Source: Ctena decussata (taxonomy: Eukaryota; Mollusca; Bivalvia; Lucinida; Lucinidae). From it: a stretch of 64,000 nt of DNA. The notes under the pieces were generated by a model. The model did not search any database and was not told the origin of the DNA. It saw only the letters and a list, made by a program, of their open reading frames with translations. Location: contig OZ022502.1 in assembly GCA_963989385.1 (NCBI GenBank), forward strand, positions 55,049,454-55,113,453, read 5' to 3'. Position numbers and translations under genes: made by a program. This document shows, piece after piece, positions 41,301 through 56,000 of the stretch. Within the stretch, counting starts at the first letter, position 1; the number at the start of each line of letters is the position of its first letter.

Positions 41301-43981
41301 CGTTAGTGACATTTGCAGGGCTCCCACAATCTACATAGAATGATAAACAACACAATTCAAATAAGATCACATTAGGTCAATTATTATCCTTTCGAAAGCC
41401 GTACGTTTCAAGAAAAGCGCTAGAAAAGGGTAGGGTAGATAATTGGAACCTAAATTTAGACTTACTTACTTGATGATTCAAACCGAAAGTGCAATCAATA
41501 GGATATAGAATTAGCCATTCAATATATGACACTTATTTTTCTTATAACGTCAGATGTCACTGCGCAGGGTCACGCTACCAAAATGTTTGCGCATGGAGAT
41601 GTTTTTTTTTTTTTTTTTTTTTTTTTTGGATTTTTCTTTAGATATGTTTTCCACTTTTCTCACTCTCTTTCTCTCTTCTTTTTTGCCGTTTTATTGCGCA
41701 GTTATCCCATATTTTTATTTTGGTCCTGCTTGTTTGATACGCTGAGTAAGGTGTTTGAAAAAAGACAAGGACAACTTCGGTTTCAGAAATTAATTTTTCA
41801 AGCTTTTTACGCCATTTGAAAGCTTCTCGTGCCCTCCCGGTATTCAATTCAGGACAGATACTAAAAGAATGCAAGGACATGGTACTGGCATATACAAAGA
41901 AATCAACATTAATAGAAAGCTGGAACATATGAGGTCGTAAGGGTCGTTCAAAAGTCATTGTTAGCAGCTATGCAAAATGACGTCACGGCTGTGGAAAGAA
42001 TATCAAATGCTATATATATTTCGTAATAAATATTTCATCACCCTTTTCTTCAGATCTATTGTTGCTGTGGAACACTTGTCACTTATCACATTTCACTTTA
42101 ATTAACTTTGGGTAATAGATGATAATATATAGTCAGAAAAAAAAGTAAAAAGTATGCAAAGACCAGGAACTGAAACAATCAAAATCCAAATCCAGCCCTC
42201 AAACCATAGTTGGAAACAACTAAGATTACAAATAATCAAGATACAGAGAACATATGGCCAACCGAGTGAGCAGCTTGTTCCCAAAAGGTGGCCACTCAGC
42301 AACCCAAACCGAACCAAAAATAATAAGAACATACATAAGGTAAAACATCACAGAAACTCTGACACCAAAAACAGGCAACAGAGAACCACAACAGAACTAC
42401 CGCCTTGGAACGGTCAGTAATGAATTACTGGGGGGCTTAAATCGATTTTACAGGCCCAACCTCACCCTCAGTTTCTGAAGTGGTACAAAACATTTAGTTG
42501 GTTGTTCGGTTCGCATGATAACCCTCTAACTCGTCAATGAATCATAACGGTAAACACATAAATCAAATTTCAACACCATGAAGATCCAAAGACGAGGACT
42601 CAACAGATACAACGGGCCGTCTGACAGGTGGAGATCCCTATCCTGCCAAACAACCCCACTGGAAATCTAATTCAGTATCGAAATGGAATGGTATTAAGGG
42701 ACATGAATAATGGAAAATGATTGCAAACAACCCCTGAGGATTGGAAGAATAAGAGCATTAAATGGATGTGCGGGGAGACTTTTTGGGGCCGCCACACAGC
42801 ACAACCACAAGAACTCTGATAATAAAAGTAAAAAGTATGCAAAGACCAGGAACTGAAACAATAACTCAATAACTTTAATTAATTTTTGAATAACGCATGT
42901 AAAACTATTGTAACGTCATTAAAGTCCACAGCTTGGAAATTTATATAAAATGCCCCCGTTCTGAAAACAGATATGGTTTGGAATAAATAACAAGCTAAGT
43001 CATATTTACTTTTCAAGACACATTCTGTGTCTGAGCTCCATTCTTGTTCATGTGTACAAGTAATGATTCCTGATCCATTTAAATCGTAACCATCGTGGCA
43101 GGTTACCGTTGCATTGTCTCCATATTTCTTGCCCGCTGAAAAGTCTATGTCTCCATTTGCAACGTTGGTAGGTGGACAGTCTATAAATGGAAAGTTTAGT
43201 GAATTTCAGATAAAGTTTCCGTTGCAAACCATCATTATATTATAAAATGTCAAAATCTTTGTGACAGCATCCAAATATACAGCTATACATGTATCGACAT
43301 CTTAAACAATATCATGTAATGAATGTCTGATGCATCTGCCTTTCCAACTGTATCAAATGAATCATAAATGATTATAAACGAAGACCGATATTAAAGATTC
43401 TCCTTATAAAATACAATTTTAAGACATTGGAAAACTGATTCTGAGTAAAGACAAAACTTGTACTTCAATATATAAATCCATAGCAATTTCCCAATTTAAG
43501 AATTGTACAAACAATAACATTAAAAGGTCAAACCTATGGCTTCGCAAGTTGTAGTGGTACTCCAGTTTCCATCGCTCTGACATTCTATAAAGCCTCTACC
43601 AACTATCTCGTATCCGGTATCGCAAGTAACAGAAATCACTTGTCCATATGTTGTGTCCTTATTTGTAAAATCAACAATCCCGTTAGTGACATTTGCAGGG
43701 CTCCCACAATCTACATAGAATGATAAACAACACAATTCAAATAAGATCACATTAGGTCAATTATTATCCTTTCGAAAGCCGTACGTTTCAAGAAAAGCGC
43801 TAGAAAAGGGTAGGGTAGATTATTGGAACCTAAATTTAGACTTACTTACTTGATGATTCAAACCGAAAGTGCAATCAATAGGATATAGAATTAGCCATTC
43901 AATACATGACACTTATTTTTCTTATAACGACAGATGTCACTGCGCAGGGGTCACGCTACCAAAATGTTTGCGCATGGAGAT

Positions 43982-44013
<32 letters not shown>

Positions 44014-47000
44014 CGATTTTTCTTTAGATATGTTTTCCACTTTTCTCACTCTCTTTCTCTCTTCTTTTTTGCCGTTTTATTGCGCAGTTATCCCATATTT
44101 TTATTTTGGTCCTGCTTGTTTGATACGCTGAGTAAGGTGTTTGAAAAAAGACAAGGACAACTTCGGTTTCAGAAATTAATTTTTCAAGCTTTTTACGCCA
44201 TTTGAAAGCTTCTCTTGCCCTCCCGGTATTCAATTCAGGACAGATACTAAAAGAATGCAAGGACATGGTACTGGCATATACAAAGAAATCAACATTAATA
44301 GAAAGCTGGAACATATGAGGTCGTAAGGGTCGTTCAAAAGTCATTGTTAGCAGCTATGCAAAATGACGTCACGGCTGTGGAAAGAATATCAAATGCTATA
44401 TATATTTCGTAATAAATATTTCATCACCCTTTTCTTCAGATCTATTGTTGCTGTGGAACACTTGTCACTTATCACATTTCACTTTAATTAACTTTGGGTA
44501 ATAGATGATAATATATAGTCAGAAAAAAAAGTAAAAAGTATGCAAAGACCAGGAACTGAAACAATCAAAATCCAAATCCAGCCCTCAAACCATAGTTGGA
44601 AACAACTAAGATTACAAATAATCAAGATACAGAGAACATATGGCCAACCGAGTGAGCAGCTTGTTCCCAAAAGGTGGCCACTCAGCAACCCAAACCGAAC
44701 CAAAAATAATAAGAACATACATAAGGTAAAACATCACAGAAACTCTGACACCAAAAACAGGCAACAGAGAACCACAACAGAACTACCGCCTTGGAACGGT
44801 CAGTAATGAATTACTGGGGGGCTTAAATCGATTTTACAGGCCCAACCTCACCCTCAGTTTCTGAAGTGGTACAAAACATTTAGTTGGTTGTTCGGTTCGC
44901 ATGATAACCCTCTAACTCGTCAATGAATCATAACGGTAAACACATAAATCAAATTTCAACACCATGAAGATCCAAAGACGAGGACTCAACAGATACAACG
45001 GGCCGTCTGACAGGTGGAGATCCCTATCCTGCCAAACAACCCCACTGGAAATCTAATTCAGTATCGAAATGGAATGGTATTAAGGGACATGAATAATGGA
45101 AAATGATTGCAAACAACCCCTGAGGATTGGAAGAATAAGAGCATTAAATGGATGTGCGGGGAGACTTTTTGGGGCCGCCACACAGCACAACCACAAGAAC
45201 TCTGATAATAAAAGTAAAAAGTATGCAAAGACCAGGAACTGAAACAATAACTCAATAACTTTAATTAATTTTTGAATAACGCATGTAAAACTATTGTAAC
45301 GTCATTAAAGTCCACAGCTTGGAAATTTATATAAAATGCCCCCGTTCTGAAAACAGATATGGTTTGGAATAAATAACAAGCTAAGTCATATTTACTTTTC
45401 AAGACACATTCTGTGTCTGAGCTCCATTCTTGTTCATGTGTACAAGTAATGATTCCTGATCCATTTAAATCGTAACCATCGTGGCAGGTTACCGTTGCAT
45501 TGTCTCCATATTTCTTGCCCGCTGAAAAGTCTATGTCTCCATTTGCAACGTTGGTAGGTGGACAGTCTATAAATGGAAAGTTTAGTGAATTTCAGATAAA
45601 GTTTCCGTTGCAAACCATCATTATATTATAAAATGTCAAAATCTTTGTGACAGCATCCAAATATACAGCTATACATGTATCGACATCTTAAACAATATCA
45701 TGTAATGAATGTCTGATGCATCTGCCTTTCCAACTGTATCAAATGAATCATAAATGATTATAAACGAAGACCGATATTAAAGATTCTCCTTATAAAATAC
45801 AATTTTTAGACATTGGAAAACTGATTCTGAGTAAAGACAAAACTTGTACTTCAATATATAAATCCATAGCAATTTCCCAATTTAAGAATTGTACAAACAA
45901 TAACATTAAAAGGTCAAACCTATGGCTTCGCAAGTTGTAGTGGTACTCCAGTTTCCATCGCTCTGACATTCTATAAAGCCTCTACCAACTATCTCGTATC
46001 CGGTATCGCAAGTAACAGAAATCACTTGTCCATATGTTGTGTCCTTATTTGTAAAATCAACAATCCCGTTAGTGACATTTGCAGGGCTCCCACAATCTAC
46101 ATAGAATGATAAACAACACAATTCAAATAAGATCACATTAGGTCAATTATTATCCTTTCGAAAGCCGTACGTTTCAAGAAAAGCGCTAGAAAAGGGTAGG
46201 GTAGATTATTGGAACCTAAATTTAGACTTACTTACTTGATGATTCAAACCGAAAGTGCAATCAATAGGATATAGAATTAGCCATTCAATACATGACACTT
46301 ATTTTTCTTATAACGACAGATGTCACTGCGCAGGGGTCACGCTACCAAAATGTTTGCGCATGGAGATGTTTTTTTTTTTTTTTTTTTTTTTTTTCGATTT
46401 TTCTTTAGATATGTTTTCCACTTTTCTCACTCTCTTTCTCTCTTCTTTTTTGCCGTTTTATTGCGCAGTTATCCCATATTTTTATTTTGGTCCTGCTTGT
46501 TTGATACGCTGAGTAAGGTGTTTGAAAAAAGACAAGGACAACTTCGGTTTCAGAAATTAATTTTTCAAGCTTTTTACGCCATTTGAAAGCTTCTCTTGCC
46601 CTCCCGGTATTCAATTCAGGACAGATACTAAAAGAATGCAAGGACATGGTACTGGCATATACAAAGAAATCAACATTAATAGAAAGCTGGAACATATGAG
46701 GTCGTAAGGGTCGTTCAAAAGTCATTGTTAGCAGCTATGCAAAATGACGTGACGGCTGTGGAAAGAATATCAAATGCTATATATATTTCGTAATAAATAT
46801 TTCATCACCCTTTTCTTCAGATCTATTGTTGCTGTGGAACACTTGTCACTTATCACATTTCACTTTAATTAACCTTGGGTAATAGATGATAATATATAGT
46901 CAAAAAAACTCAATAACTTTAATTATTTTTTGAATAACGCATGTAAAACTATTGTAACGTCATTAAAGTCCACAGCTTGGAAATTTTTATAAAATGCCCC

Positions 47001-50000
47001 CGTTCTGAAAACAGAGATGGTTTGGAATAAATAACAAGCTAAGTCATATTTACTTTTCAAGACACATTCTGTGTCTGAGCTCCATTCTTGTTCATGTGTA
47101 CAAGTAATGATTCCTGATCCATTTAAATCGTAACCATCGTGGCAGGTTACCGTTGCATTGTCTCCATATTTCTTGCCCGCTGAAAAGTCTATGTCTCCAT
47201 TTGCAACCTTGGTAGGTGGACAGTCTATAAATGGAAAGTTTAGTGAATTTCAGATAAAGTTTCCGTTGCAAACCATCATTATATTATAAAATGTCAAAAT
47301 CTTTGTGACAGCATCCAAATATACAGCTATACATGTATCGACATCTTAAACAATATCATGTAATGAATGTCTGATGCATCTGCCTTTCAAACTGTATCAA
47401 ATGAGTCATAAATGATTATAAACGAAGACCGATATTAAAGATTCTCCTTATAAAATACAATTTTAAGACATTGGAAAACTGATTCTGAGTAAAGACAAAA
47501 CTTGTACATATATATATAAATCCATAGCAATTTCCCAGTTCAAGAATTGTACAAACAATAACATTAAAAGGTCAAACCTATGGCTTCACAAGTTGTAGTG
47601 GTACTCCAGTTTCCATCGCTCTGACATTCTATAAAGCCTCTACCCACTATCTCGTATCCGGTATCGCAAGTAACAGAAATCACTTGTCCATATGTTGTGT
47701 CCTTATTTGTAAAATCAACAATCCCGTTAGTGACATTTGCAGGGCTCCCACAATCTACATAGAATGATAAACAACACAATTTAAATAAGATCACATTAGG
47801 TCAATTATTATCCTTTCGAAAGCCGTACGTTTCAAGAAAAGCGCTAGAAAAGGGTAGGGTAGATTATTGGAACCTAAATTTAGACTTACTTACTTGATGA
47901 TTCAAACCGAAAGTGCAATCAATAGGATATAGAATTAGCCATTCAATATATGACACTTATTTTTCTTATAACGTCAGATGTCACTGCGCAGGGGTCACGC
48001 TACCAACATGTATGCGCATGGAGATATTTTTTTTTTCTTTTTTTTTTTGATTTTTCTCCAGATATGTTTTCCACTTTTCTCACTCTCTTTCTCTCTTCTT
48101 TTTTGCCGTTTTATTGCGCAGTTATCCCATATTTTTATTTTGGTCCTGCTTGTTTGATACGCTGAGTAAGGTGTTTGAAAAAAGACAAGGACAACTTCGG
48201 TTTCAGAAATTAATTTTTCAAGCTTTTTACGCCATTTGAAAGCTTCTCGTGCCCTCCCGGTATTCAATTCAGGACAGATACTAAACGAATGCAAGGACAT
48301 GGTACTGGCATATAAAAAGAAATCAACATTAATAGAAAGCTGGAACATATGAGGTCGTAAGGGTCGTTCAAAAGTCATTGTTAGCAGCTATGCAAAATAA
48401 CGTTACGGCTGTGGAAAGAATATCAAATGCTATATATATTTCGTAATAAATATTTCATCACCCTTTTCTTCAGATCTATTGTTGCTGTGGAACACTTGTC
48501 ACTTATCACATTTCACTTTAATTAACCTTGGGTAATAGATGATAATATATAGTCAGAAAACTCAAGAACTTTAATTAATTTTTGAATAACGCATGTAAAA
48601 CTAATGTAACGTCATTAAAGTCCACAGCTTGGAAATTTATATAAAATGCCCCCGTTCTGAAAACAGATATGGTTTGGAATAAATAACAAGCTAAGTCATA
48701 TTTACTTTTCAAGACACACTCTGTGTCTGAGCTCCATTCTTGTTCATGTGTACAAGTAATGATTCCTGATCCATTTAAATCGTAACCATCGTGGCAGGTT
48801 ACCGTTGCATTGTCTCCATATTTCTTGCCCGCTGAAAAGTCTATGTCTCCATTTGCAACGTTGGTAGGTGGACAGTCTATAAATGGAAAGTTTAGTGAAT
48901 TTCAGATAAAGTATCCGTTGCAAACCATCATTATATTATAAAATGTCAAAATCTTTGTGACAGCATCCAAATATTCAGCTATACATGTATCGACATCTTA
49001 AACAATATCATGTAATGAATGTTTGATGCATCTGCCTTTCCAACTGTATCAAATGAGTCATAAATGATTATAAACGAAGACCGATATTAAAGATTCTCCT
49101 TATAAAATACAATTTTAAGACATTGCAAAACTGATTCTGAGTAAAGACAAAACTTGTACATCAATATATAAATCCATAGCAATTTCCCAATTTAAGAATT
49201 GTACAAACAATAACATTAAAAGGTCAAACCTATGGCTTCACAAGTTGTAGTTGTACTCCAGTTTCCATCGCTCTGACATTCTATAAAGCCTCTACCCACT
49301 ATCTCGTATCCGGTATCGCAAGTAACAGAAATCACTTGTCCATATGTTGTGTCCTTATTTGTAAAATCAACAATCCCGTTAGTGACATTTGCAGGGCTCC
49401 CACAATCTACATAGAATGATAAACAACACAATTCAAATAAGATCACATTAGGTCAATTATTATCCTTTCGAAAGCCGTGCGTTTCAAGAAAAGCGCTAGA
49501 AAAGGGTAGGGTAGATTATTGGAACCTAAATTTAGACTTACTTACTTGATGATTCAAACCGAAAGTGCAATCAATAGGATATAGAATTAGCCATTCAATA
49601 TATGACACTTATTTTTCTTATAACGTCAGATGTCACTGCGCAGGGGTCACGCTACCAAAAAGTATGCGAATGGAGATATTTTTTTTTTTTTTCTAGTTTT
49701 CCCCAGATTTGTTTCCACTTTTCTCACTCTCTTTCTCTCTTCTTTTCTACCGTTTTATTGCGCAGTTATCCCATATTTTTATTTTGGTCCTGCTTGTTTG
49801 ATACGCTGAGTAAGGTGTTTGAAAAAAGACAAGGACAACTTCGGTTTCAGAAATTAATTTTTCAAGCTTTTTACGCCATTTGAAAGCTTCTCGTGCCCTC
49901 CCGTATTCAATTCAGGACAGATACTAAAAGAATGCAAGGACATGGTACTGGCATATACAAAGAAATCAACATTAATAGAAAGCTGGAACATATGAGGTCG

Positions 50001-53000
50001 TAAGGGTCGTTCAAAAGTCATTGTTAGCAGCTATGCAAAATTACGTTACGGCTGTGGAAAGAATATCAAATGCTATATATATTTCGTAATAAATATTTCA
50101 TCACCCTTTTCTTCAGATCTATTGTTGCTGTGGAACACTTGTCACTTATCACATTTCACTTTAATTAACCTTGGGTAATAGATGATAATATATAGTCAGA
50201 AAACTCAAGAACCTTAATTAATTTTTTATAACGCATGTAAAACTATTGTAACGTCATTAAAGTCCACAGCTTGGAAATTTATATAAAATGCCCCCGTTCT
50301 GAAAACAGATATGGTTTGGAATAAATAACAAGCTAAGTCATATTTACTTTTCAAGACACATTCTGTGTCTGAGCTCCATTCTTGTTCATGTGTACAAGTA
50401 ATGATTCCTGATCCATTTAAATCGTAACCATCGTGGCAGGTTACCGTTGCATTGTCTCCATATTTCTTGCCCGCTGAAAAGTCTATGTCTCCATTTGCAA
50501 CGTTGGTAGGTGGACAGTCTATAAATGAAAAGTTTAGTGAATTTCAGATAAAGATTCCGTTGCAAACCATCATTATATTATAAAATGTCAAAATCTTTGT
50601 GACAGCATCCAAATATACAGATATACATGTATCGACGTCTAAAACAATATCATGTAATGAATGTCTGATGCATCTGCCTTTCCAACTGTATCAAATGAGT
50701 CATAAATGATTATAAACGAAGACCGATATTAAAGATTCTCCTTATAAAATACAATTTTAAGACATTGGAAAACTGATTCTGAGTAAAGACAAAACTTGTA
50801 CATCAATATATAAATCCATAGCAATTTCCCAATTTAAGAATTGTACAAACAATAACATTAAAAGGTCAAACCTATGGCTTCACAAGTTGTAGTGGTACTC
50901 CAGTTTCCATCGCTCTGACATTCTATAAAGCCTCTACCCACTATCTCGTATCCGGTATCGCAAGTAACAGAAATCACTTGTCCATATGTTGTGTCCTTAT
51001 TTGTAAAATCAACAATCCCGTTAGTGACATTTGCAGGGCTCCCACAATCTACACAGAATGATAAACAACACAATTCAAATAAGATCACATTAGGTCAATT
51101 ATTATCCTTTCGAAAGCCGTATGTTTCAAGAAAAGCGCTAGAAAAGGGTAGGGTAGATTATTGGAACCTAAATTTAGACTAACTTACTTACTTGGTGATT
51201 CAAATCGAAAGTGCAATCAATAGGATATAGAATTAGCCATTCAATATATGACACTTATTTTTCTGATAACGTCAGATGTCACTGCGCAGGGGTCACGCTA
51301 CCAAATGTATGCGCATGGTGATGTTTTTTTTTTTTTTTTTTTTTTAATTTTCTCCAGATATGTTTTCCACTTTTCTCACTCTCTTTCTCTCTTCTTTTTT
51401 GCCGTTTTATTGCGCAGTTATCCCATATTTTTATTTTGGTCCTGCTTGTTTGATACGCTGAGTAAGGTGTTTGAAAAAAGACAAGGACAACTTCGGTTTC
51501 AGAAATTAATTTTTCAAGCTTTTTACGCCATTTGAAAGCTTCTCGTGCCCTCCCGATATTCAATTCAGGACAGATACTAAAAGAATGCAAGGACATGGTA
51601 CTGGCATATACAAAGAAATCAACATTAATAGAAAGCTGGAACATATGAGGTCGTAAGGGTCGTTCAAAAGTCATTGTTAGCAGCTATGCAAAATTACGTT
51701 ACGGCTGTGGAAAGAATATCAAATGCTATATATATTTCGTAATAAATATTTCATCACCCTTTTCTTCAGATCTATTGTTGCTGTGGAACACTTGTCACTT
51801 ATCACATTTCACTTTAATTAACCTTGGGTAATAGATGATAATATATAGTCAGAAAACTCAAGAACCTTAATTAATTTTTTATAACGCATGTAAAACTATT
51901 GTAACGTCATTAAAGTCCACAGCTTGGAAATTTATATAAAATGCCCCCGTTCTGAAAACAGATATGGTTTGGAATAAATAACAAGCTAAGTCATATTTAC
52001 TTTTCAAGACACATTCTGTGTCTGAGCTCCATTCTTGTTCATGTGTACAAGTAATGATTCCTGATCCATTTAAATCGTAACCATCGTGGCAGGTTACCGT
52101 TGCATTGTCTCCATATTTCTTGCCCGCTGAAAAGTCTATGTCTCCATTTGCAACGTTGGTAGGTGGACAGTCTATAAATGAAAAGTTTAGTGAATTTCAG
52201 ATAAAGTTTCCGTTGCAAACCATCATTATATTATAAAATGTCAAAATCTTTGTGACAGCATCCAAATATACAGATATACATGTATCGACGTCTAAAACAA
52301 TATCATGTAATGAATGTCTGATGCATCTGCCTTTCCAACTGTATCAAATGAGTCATAAATGATTATAAACGAAGACCGATATTAAAGATTCTCCTTATAA
52401 AATACAATTTTAAGACATTGGAAAACTGATTCTGAGTAAAGACAAAACTTGTACATCAATATATAAATCCATAGCAATTTCCCAATTTAAGAATTGTACA
52501 AACAATAACATTAAAAGGTCAAACCTATGGCTTCACAAGTTGTAGTGGTACTCCAGTTTCCATCGCTCTGACATTCTATAAAGCCTCTACCCACTATCTC
52601 GTATCCGGTATCGCAAGTAACAGAAATCACTTGTCCATATGTTGTGTCCTTATTTGTAAAATCAACAATCCCGTTAGTGACATTTGCAGGGCTCCCACAA
52701 TCTACACAGAATGATAAACAACACAATTCAAATAAGATCACATTAGGTCAATTATTATCCTTTCGAAAGCCGTATGTTTCAAGAAAAGCGCTAGAAAAGG
52801 GTAGGGTAGATTATTGGAACCTAAATTTAGACTAACTTACTTACTTGGTGATTCAAATCGAAAGTGCAATCAATAGGATATAGAATTAGCCATTCAATAT
52901 ATGACACTTATTTTTCTGATAACGTCAGATGTCACTGCGCAGGGGTCACGCTACCAAATGTATGCGCATGGTGATGTTTTTTTTTTTTTTTTTTTTTTAA

Positions 53001-56000
53001 TTTTCTCCAGATATGTTTTCCACTTTTCTCACTCTCTTTCTCTCTTCTTTTTTGCCGTTTTATTGCGCAGTTATCCCATATTTTTATTTTGGTCCTGCTT
53101 GTTTGATACGCTGAGTAAGGTGTTTGAAAAAAGACAAGGACAACTTCGGTTTCAGAAATTAATTTTTCTACCTTTTTATGCCATTTGAAAGCTTCTTGTG
53201 CCCTCCCGGAATTCAATTCAGGACAGATACTAAAAGAATGCAAGGACATGGTACTGGCATATACAAAGAAATCAACATTAATAGAAAGCTGGAACATATG
53301 AGGTCGTAAGGGTCGTTCAAAAGTCATTGTTAGCAGCTATGCAAAATGACGTTACGGCTGTGGAAAGAATATCAAATGCTATATTTATTTCGTAATAAAT
53401 ATTTCATCACCCTTTTCTTCAGATCTATTGTTGCTGTGGAACACTTGTCACTTATCACATTTCACTTTAATTAGCCTTGGGTAATAGATGATAATATATA
53501 GTCAGAAAACTCAATAACTTTAATTAATTTTTGAATAACGCATGTAAAACTATTGTAACGTCATTAAAGTCCACAGCTTGGAAATTTATATAAAATGCCC
53601 CCGTTCTGAAAACAGATATGGTTTGGAATAAATAACAAGCTAAGTCATATTTACTTTTCAAGACACATTCTGTGTCTGAGCTCCATTCTTGTTCATGTGT
53701 ACAAGTAATGATTCCTGATCCATTTAAATCGTAACCATCGTGGCAGGTTACCGTTGCATTGTCTCCATATTTCTTGCCCGCTGAAAAGTCTATGTCTCCA
53801 TTTGCAACGTTGGTAGGTGGACAGTCTATTAATGGAAAGTTTAGTGAATTTCAGATAAAGTTTCCGTTGCAAACCATCATTATATTATAAAATGTCAAAA
53901 TCTTTGTGACAGCATCCAAATATACAGCTATACATGTATCGACATCTTAAACAATATCATGTAATGAATGTCTGATGCATCTGCCTTTCCAACTGTATCA
54001 AATGAGTCATAAATGATTATAAACGAAGACCGATATTAAAGATTCTCCTTATAAAATACAATTTTAAGACATTGGAAAACTGATTCTGAGTAAAGACAAA
54101 ACTTGTACATCAATATATAAATCCATAGCAATTTCCCAATTTAAGAATTGTACAAACAATAACATTAAAAGGTCAAACCTATGGCTTCACAAGTTGTAGT
54201 GGTACTCCAGTTTCCATCGCTCTGACATTCTATAAAGCCTCTACCCACTATCTCGTATCCGGTATCGCAAGTAACAGAAATCACTTGTCCATATGTTGTG
54301 TCCTTATTTGTAAAATCAACAATCCCGTTAGTGACATTTGCAGGGCTCCCACAATCTACAGAGAATGATAAACAACACAATTCAAATAAGATCACATTAG
54401 GTCAATTATTATCCTTTCGAAAGCCGTACGTTTCAAGAAAAGCGCTAGAAAAGGGTAGGGTAGATTATTGGAACCTAAAATTTAGACTTACTTACTTGAT
54501 GATTCAAACCGAAAGTGCAATCAAGTGGATATAGAATTAGCCATTCAATATATGACATTTATTTTTCTTATAACGTCAGGTGTCACTGCGCAGTGGTCAC
54601 GCTACCAAAATGTATGCGCATGGAGATATTTTTTTTTTTTTTATTTTTCTCCAGATATGTTTTCCACTTTTCTCACTCTCTTTCTCTCTTCTTTTTTGCC
54701 GTTTTATTGCGCAGTTATCCCATATTTTTATTTTGGTCCTGCTTGTTTGATACGCTGAGTAAGGTGTTTGAAAAAAGACAAGGACAACTTCGGTTTCAGA
54801 AATTAATTTTTCTAGCTTTTTACGCCATTTGAAAGCTTCTCGTGCCCTCCCGTATTCAATTCAGGACAGATACTAAAAGAATGCAAGGACATGGTACTGG
54901 CATATACAAAGAAATCAACATTAATAGAAAGCTGGAACATATGAGGTCGTAAGAGTCGTTCAAAAGTCATTGTTAGCAGCTATGCAAAATGACGTTACGG
55001 CTGTGGAAAGAATATCAAATGCTATATATATTTCGTAATAAATATTTCATCTCCCTTTTCTTCAGATCTATTGTTGCTGTGGAACACTTGTCACATCACA
55101 TTTCACTTTAATTAACCTTGGGCAATAGATGATAATATATAGTCAGAAAACTCAATAACTTTAATTAATTTTTGAATAACGCATGTAAAACTATTGTAAC
55201 GTCATTAAAGTCCATAGCTTGGAAATTTATATAAAATGCCCCCGTTCTGAAAACAGATATGGTTTGAATTAAATAACAAGCTAAGTCATATTTACTTTTC
55301 AAGACACATTCTGTGTCTGAGCTCCATTCTTGTTCATGTGTACAAGTAATGATTCCTGATCCATTTAAATCGTAACCATCGTGGCAGGTTACCGTTGCAT
55401 TGTCTCCATATTTCTTGCCCGCTGAAAAGTCTATGTCTCCATTTGCAACGTTGGTAGGTGGACAGTCTATAAATGGAAAGTTTAGTGAATTTCAGATAAA
55501 GTTTCCGTTGCAAACCATCATTATATTATAAAATGTCAAAATCTTTGTGACAGCATCCAAATATACAGCTATACATGTATCGACATCTTAAACAATATCA
55601 TGTAATGAATGTCTGATGCATCTGCCTTTCCAACTGTATCAAATGAGTCATAAATGATTATAAACGAAGACCGATATTAAAGATTCTCCTTATAAAATAC
55701 AATTTTAAGACATTGCAAAACTGATTCTGAGTAAGGCAAAACTTGTACATCAATATATAAATCCATAGCAATTTCCCAATTTAAGAATTGTACAAACAAT
55801 AACATTAAAAGGTCAAACCTATGGCTTCACAAGTTGTAGTGGTACTCCAGTTTCCATCGCTCTGACATTCTATAAAGCCTCTACCCACTATCTCGTATCC
55901 GGTATCGCAAGTAACAGAAATCACTTGTCCATATGTTGTGTCCTTATTTGTAAAATCAACAATCCCGTTAGTGACATTTGCAGGGCTCCCACAATCTACA

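Noticed and set aside
50991..51182. Plus-strand 63-codon frame over exon A30 and its twin at 52644
   Set aside because: It is an antisense shadow of a CCP exon that opened through the intron variants shared by units 30-32.
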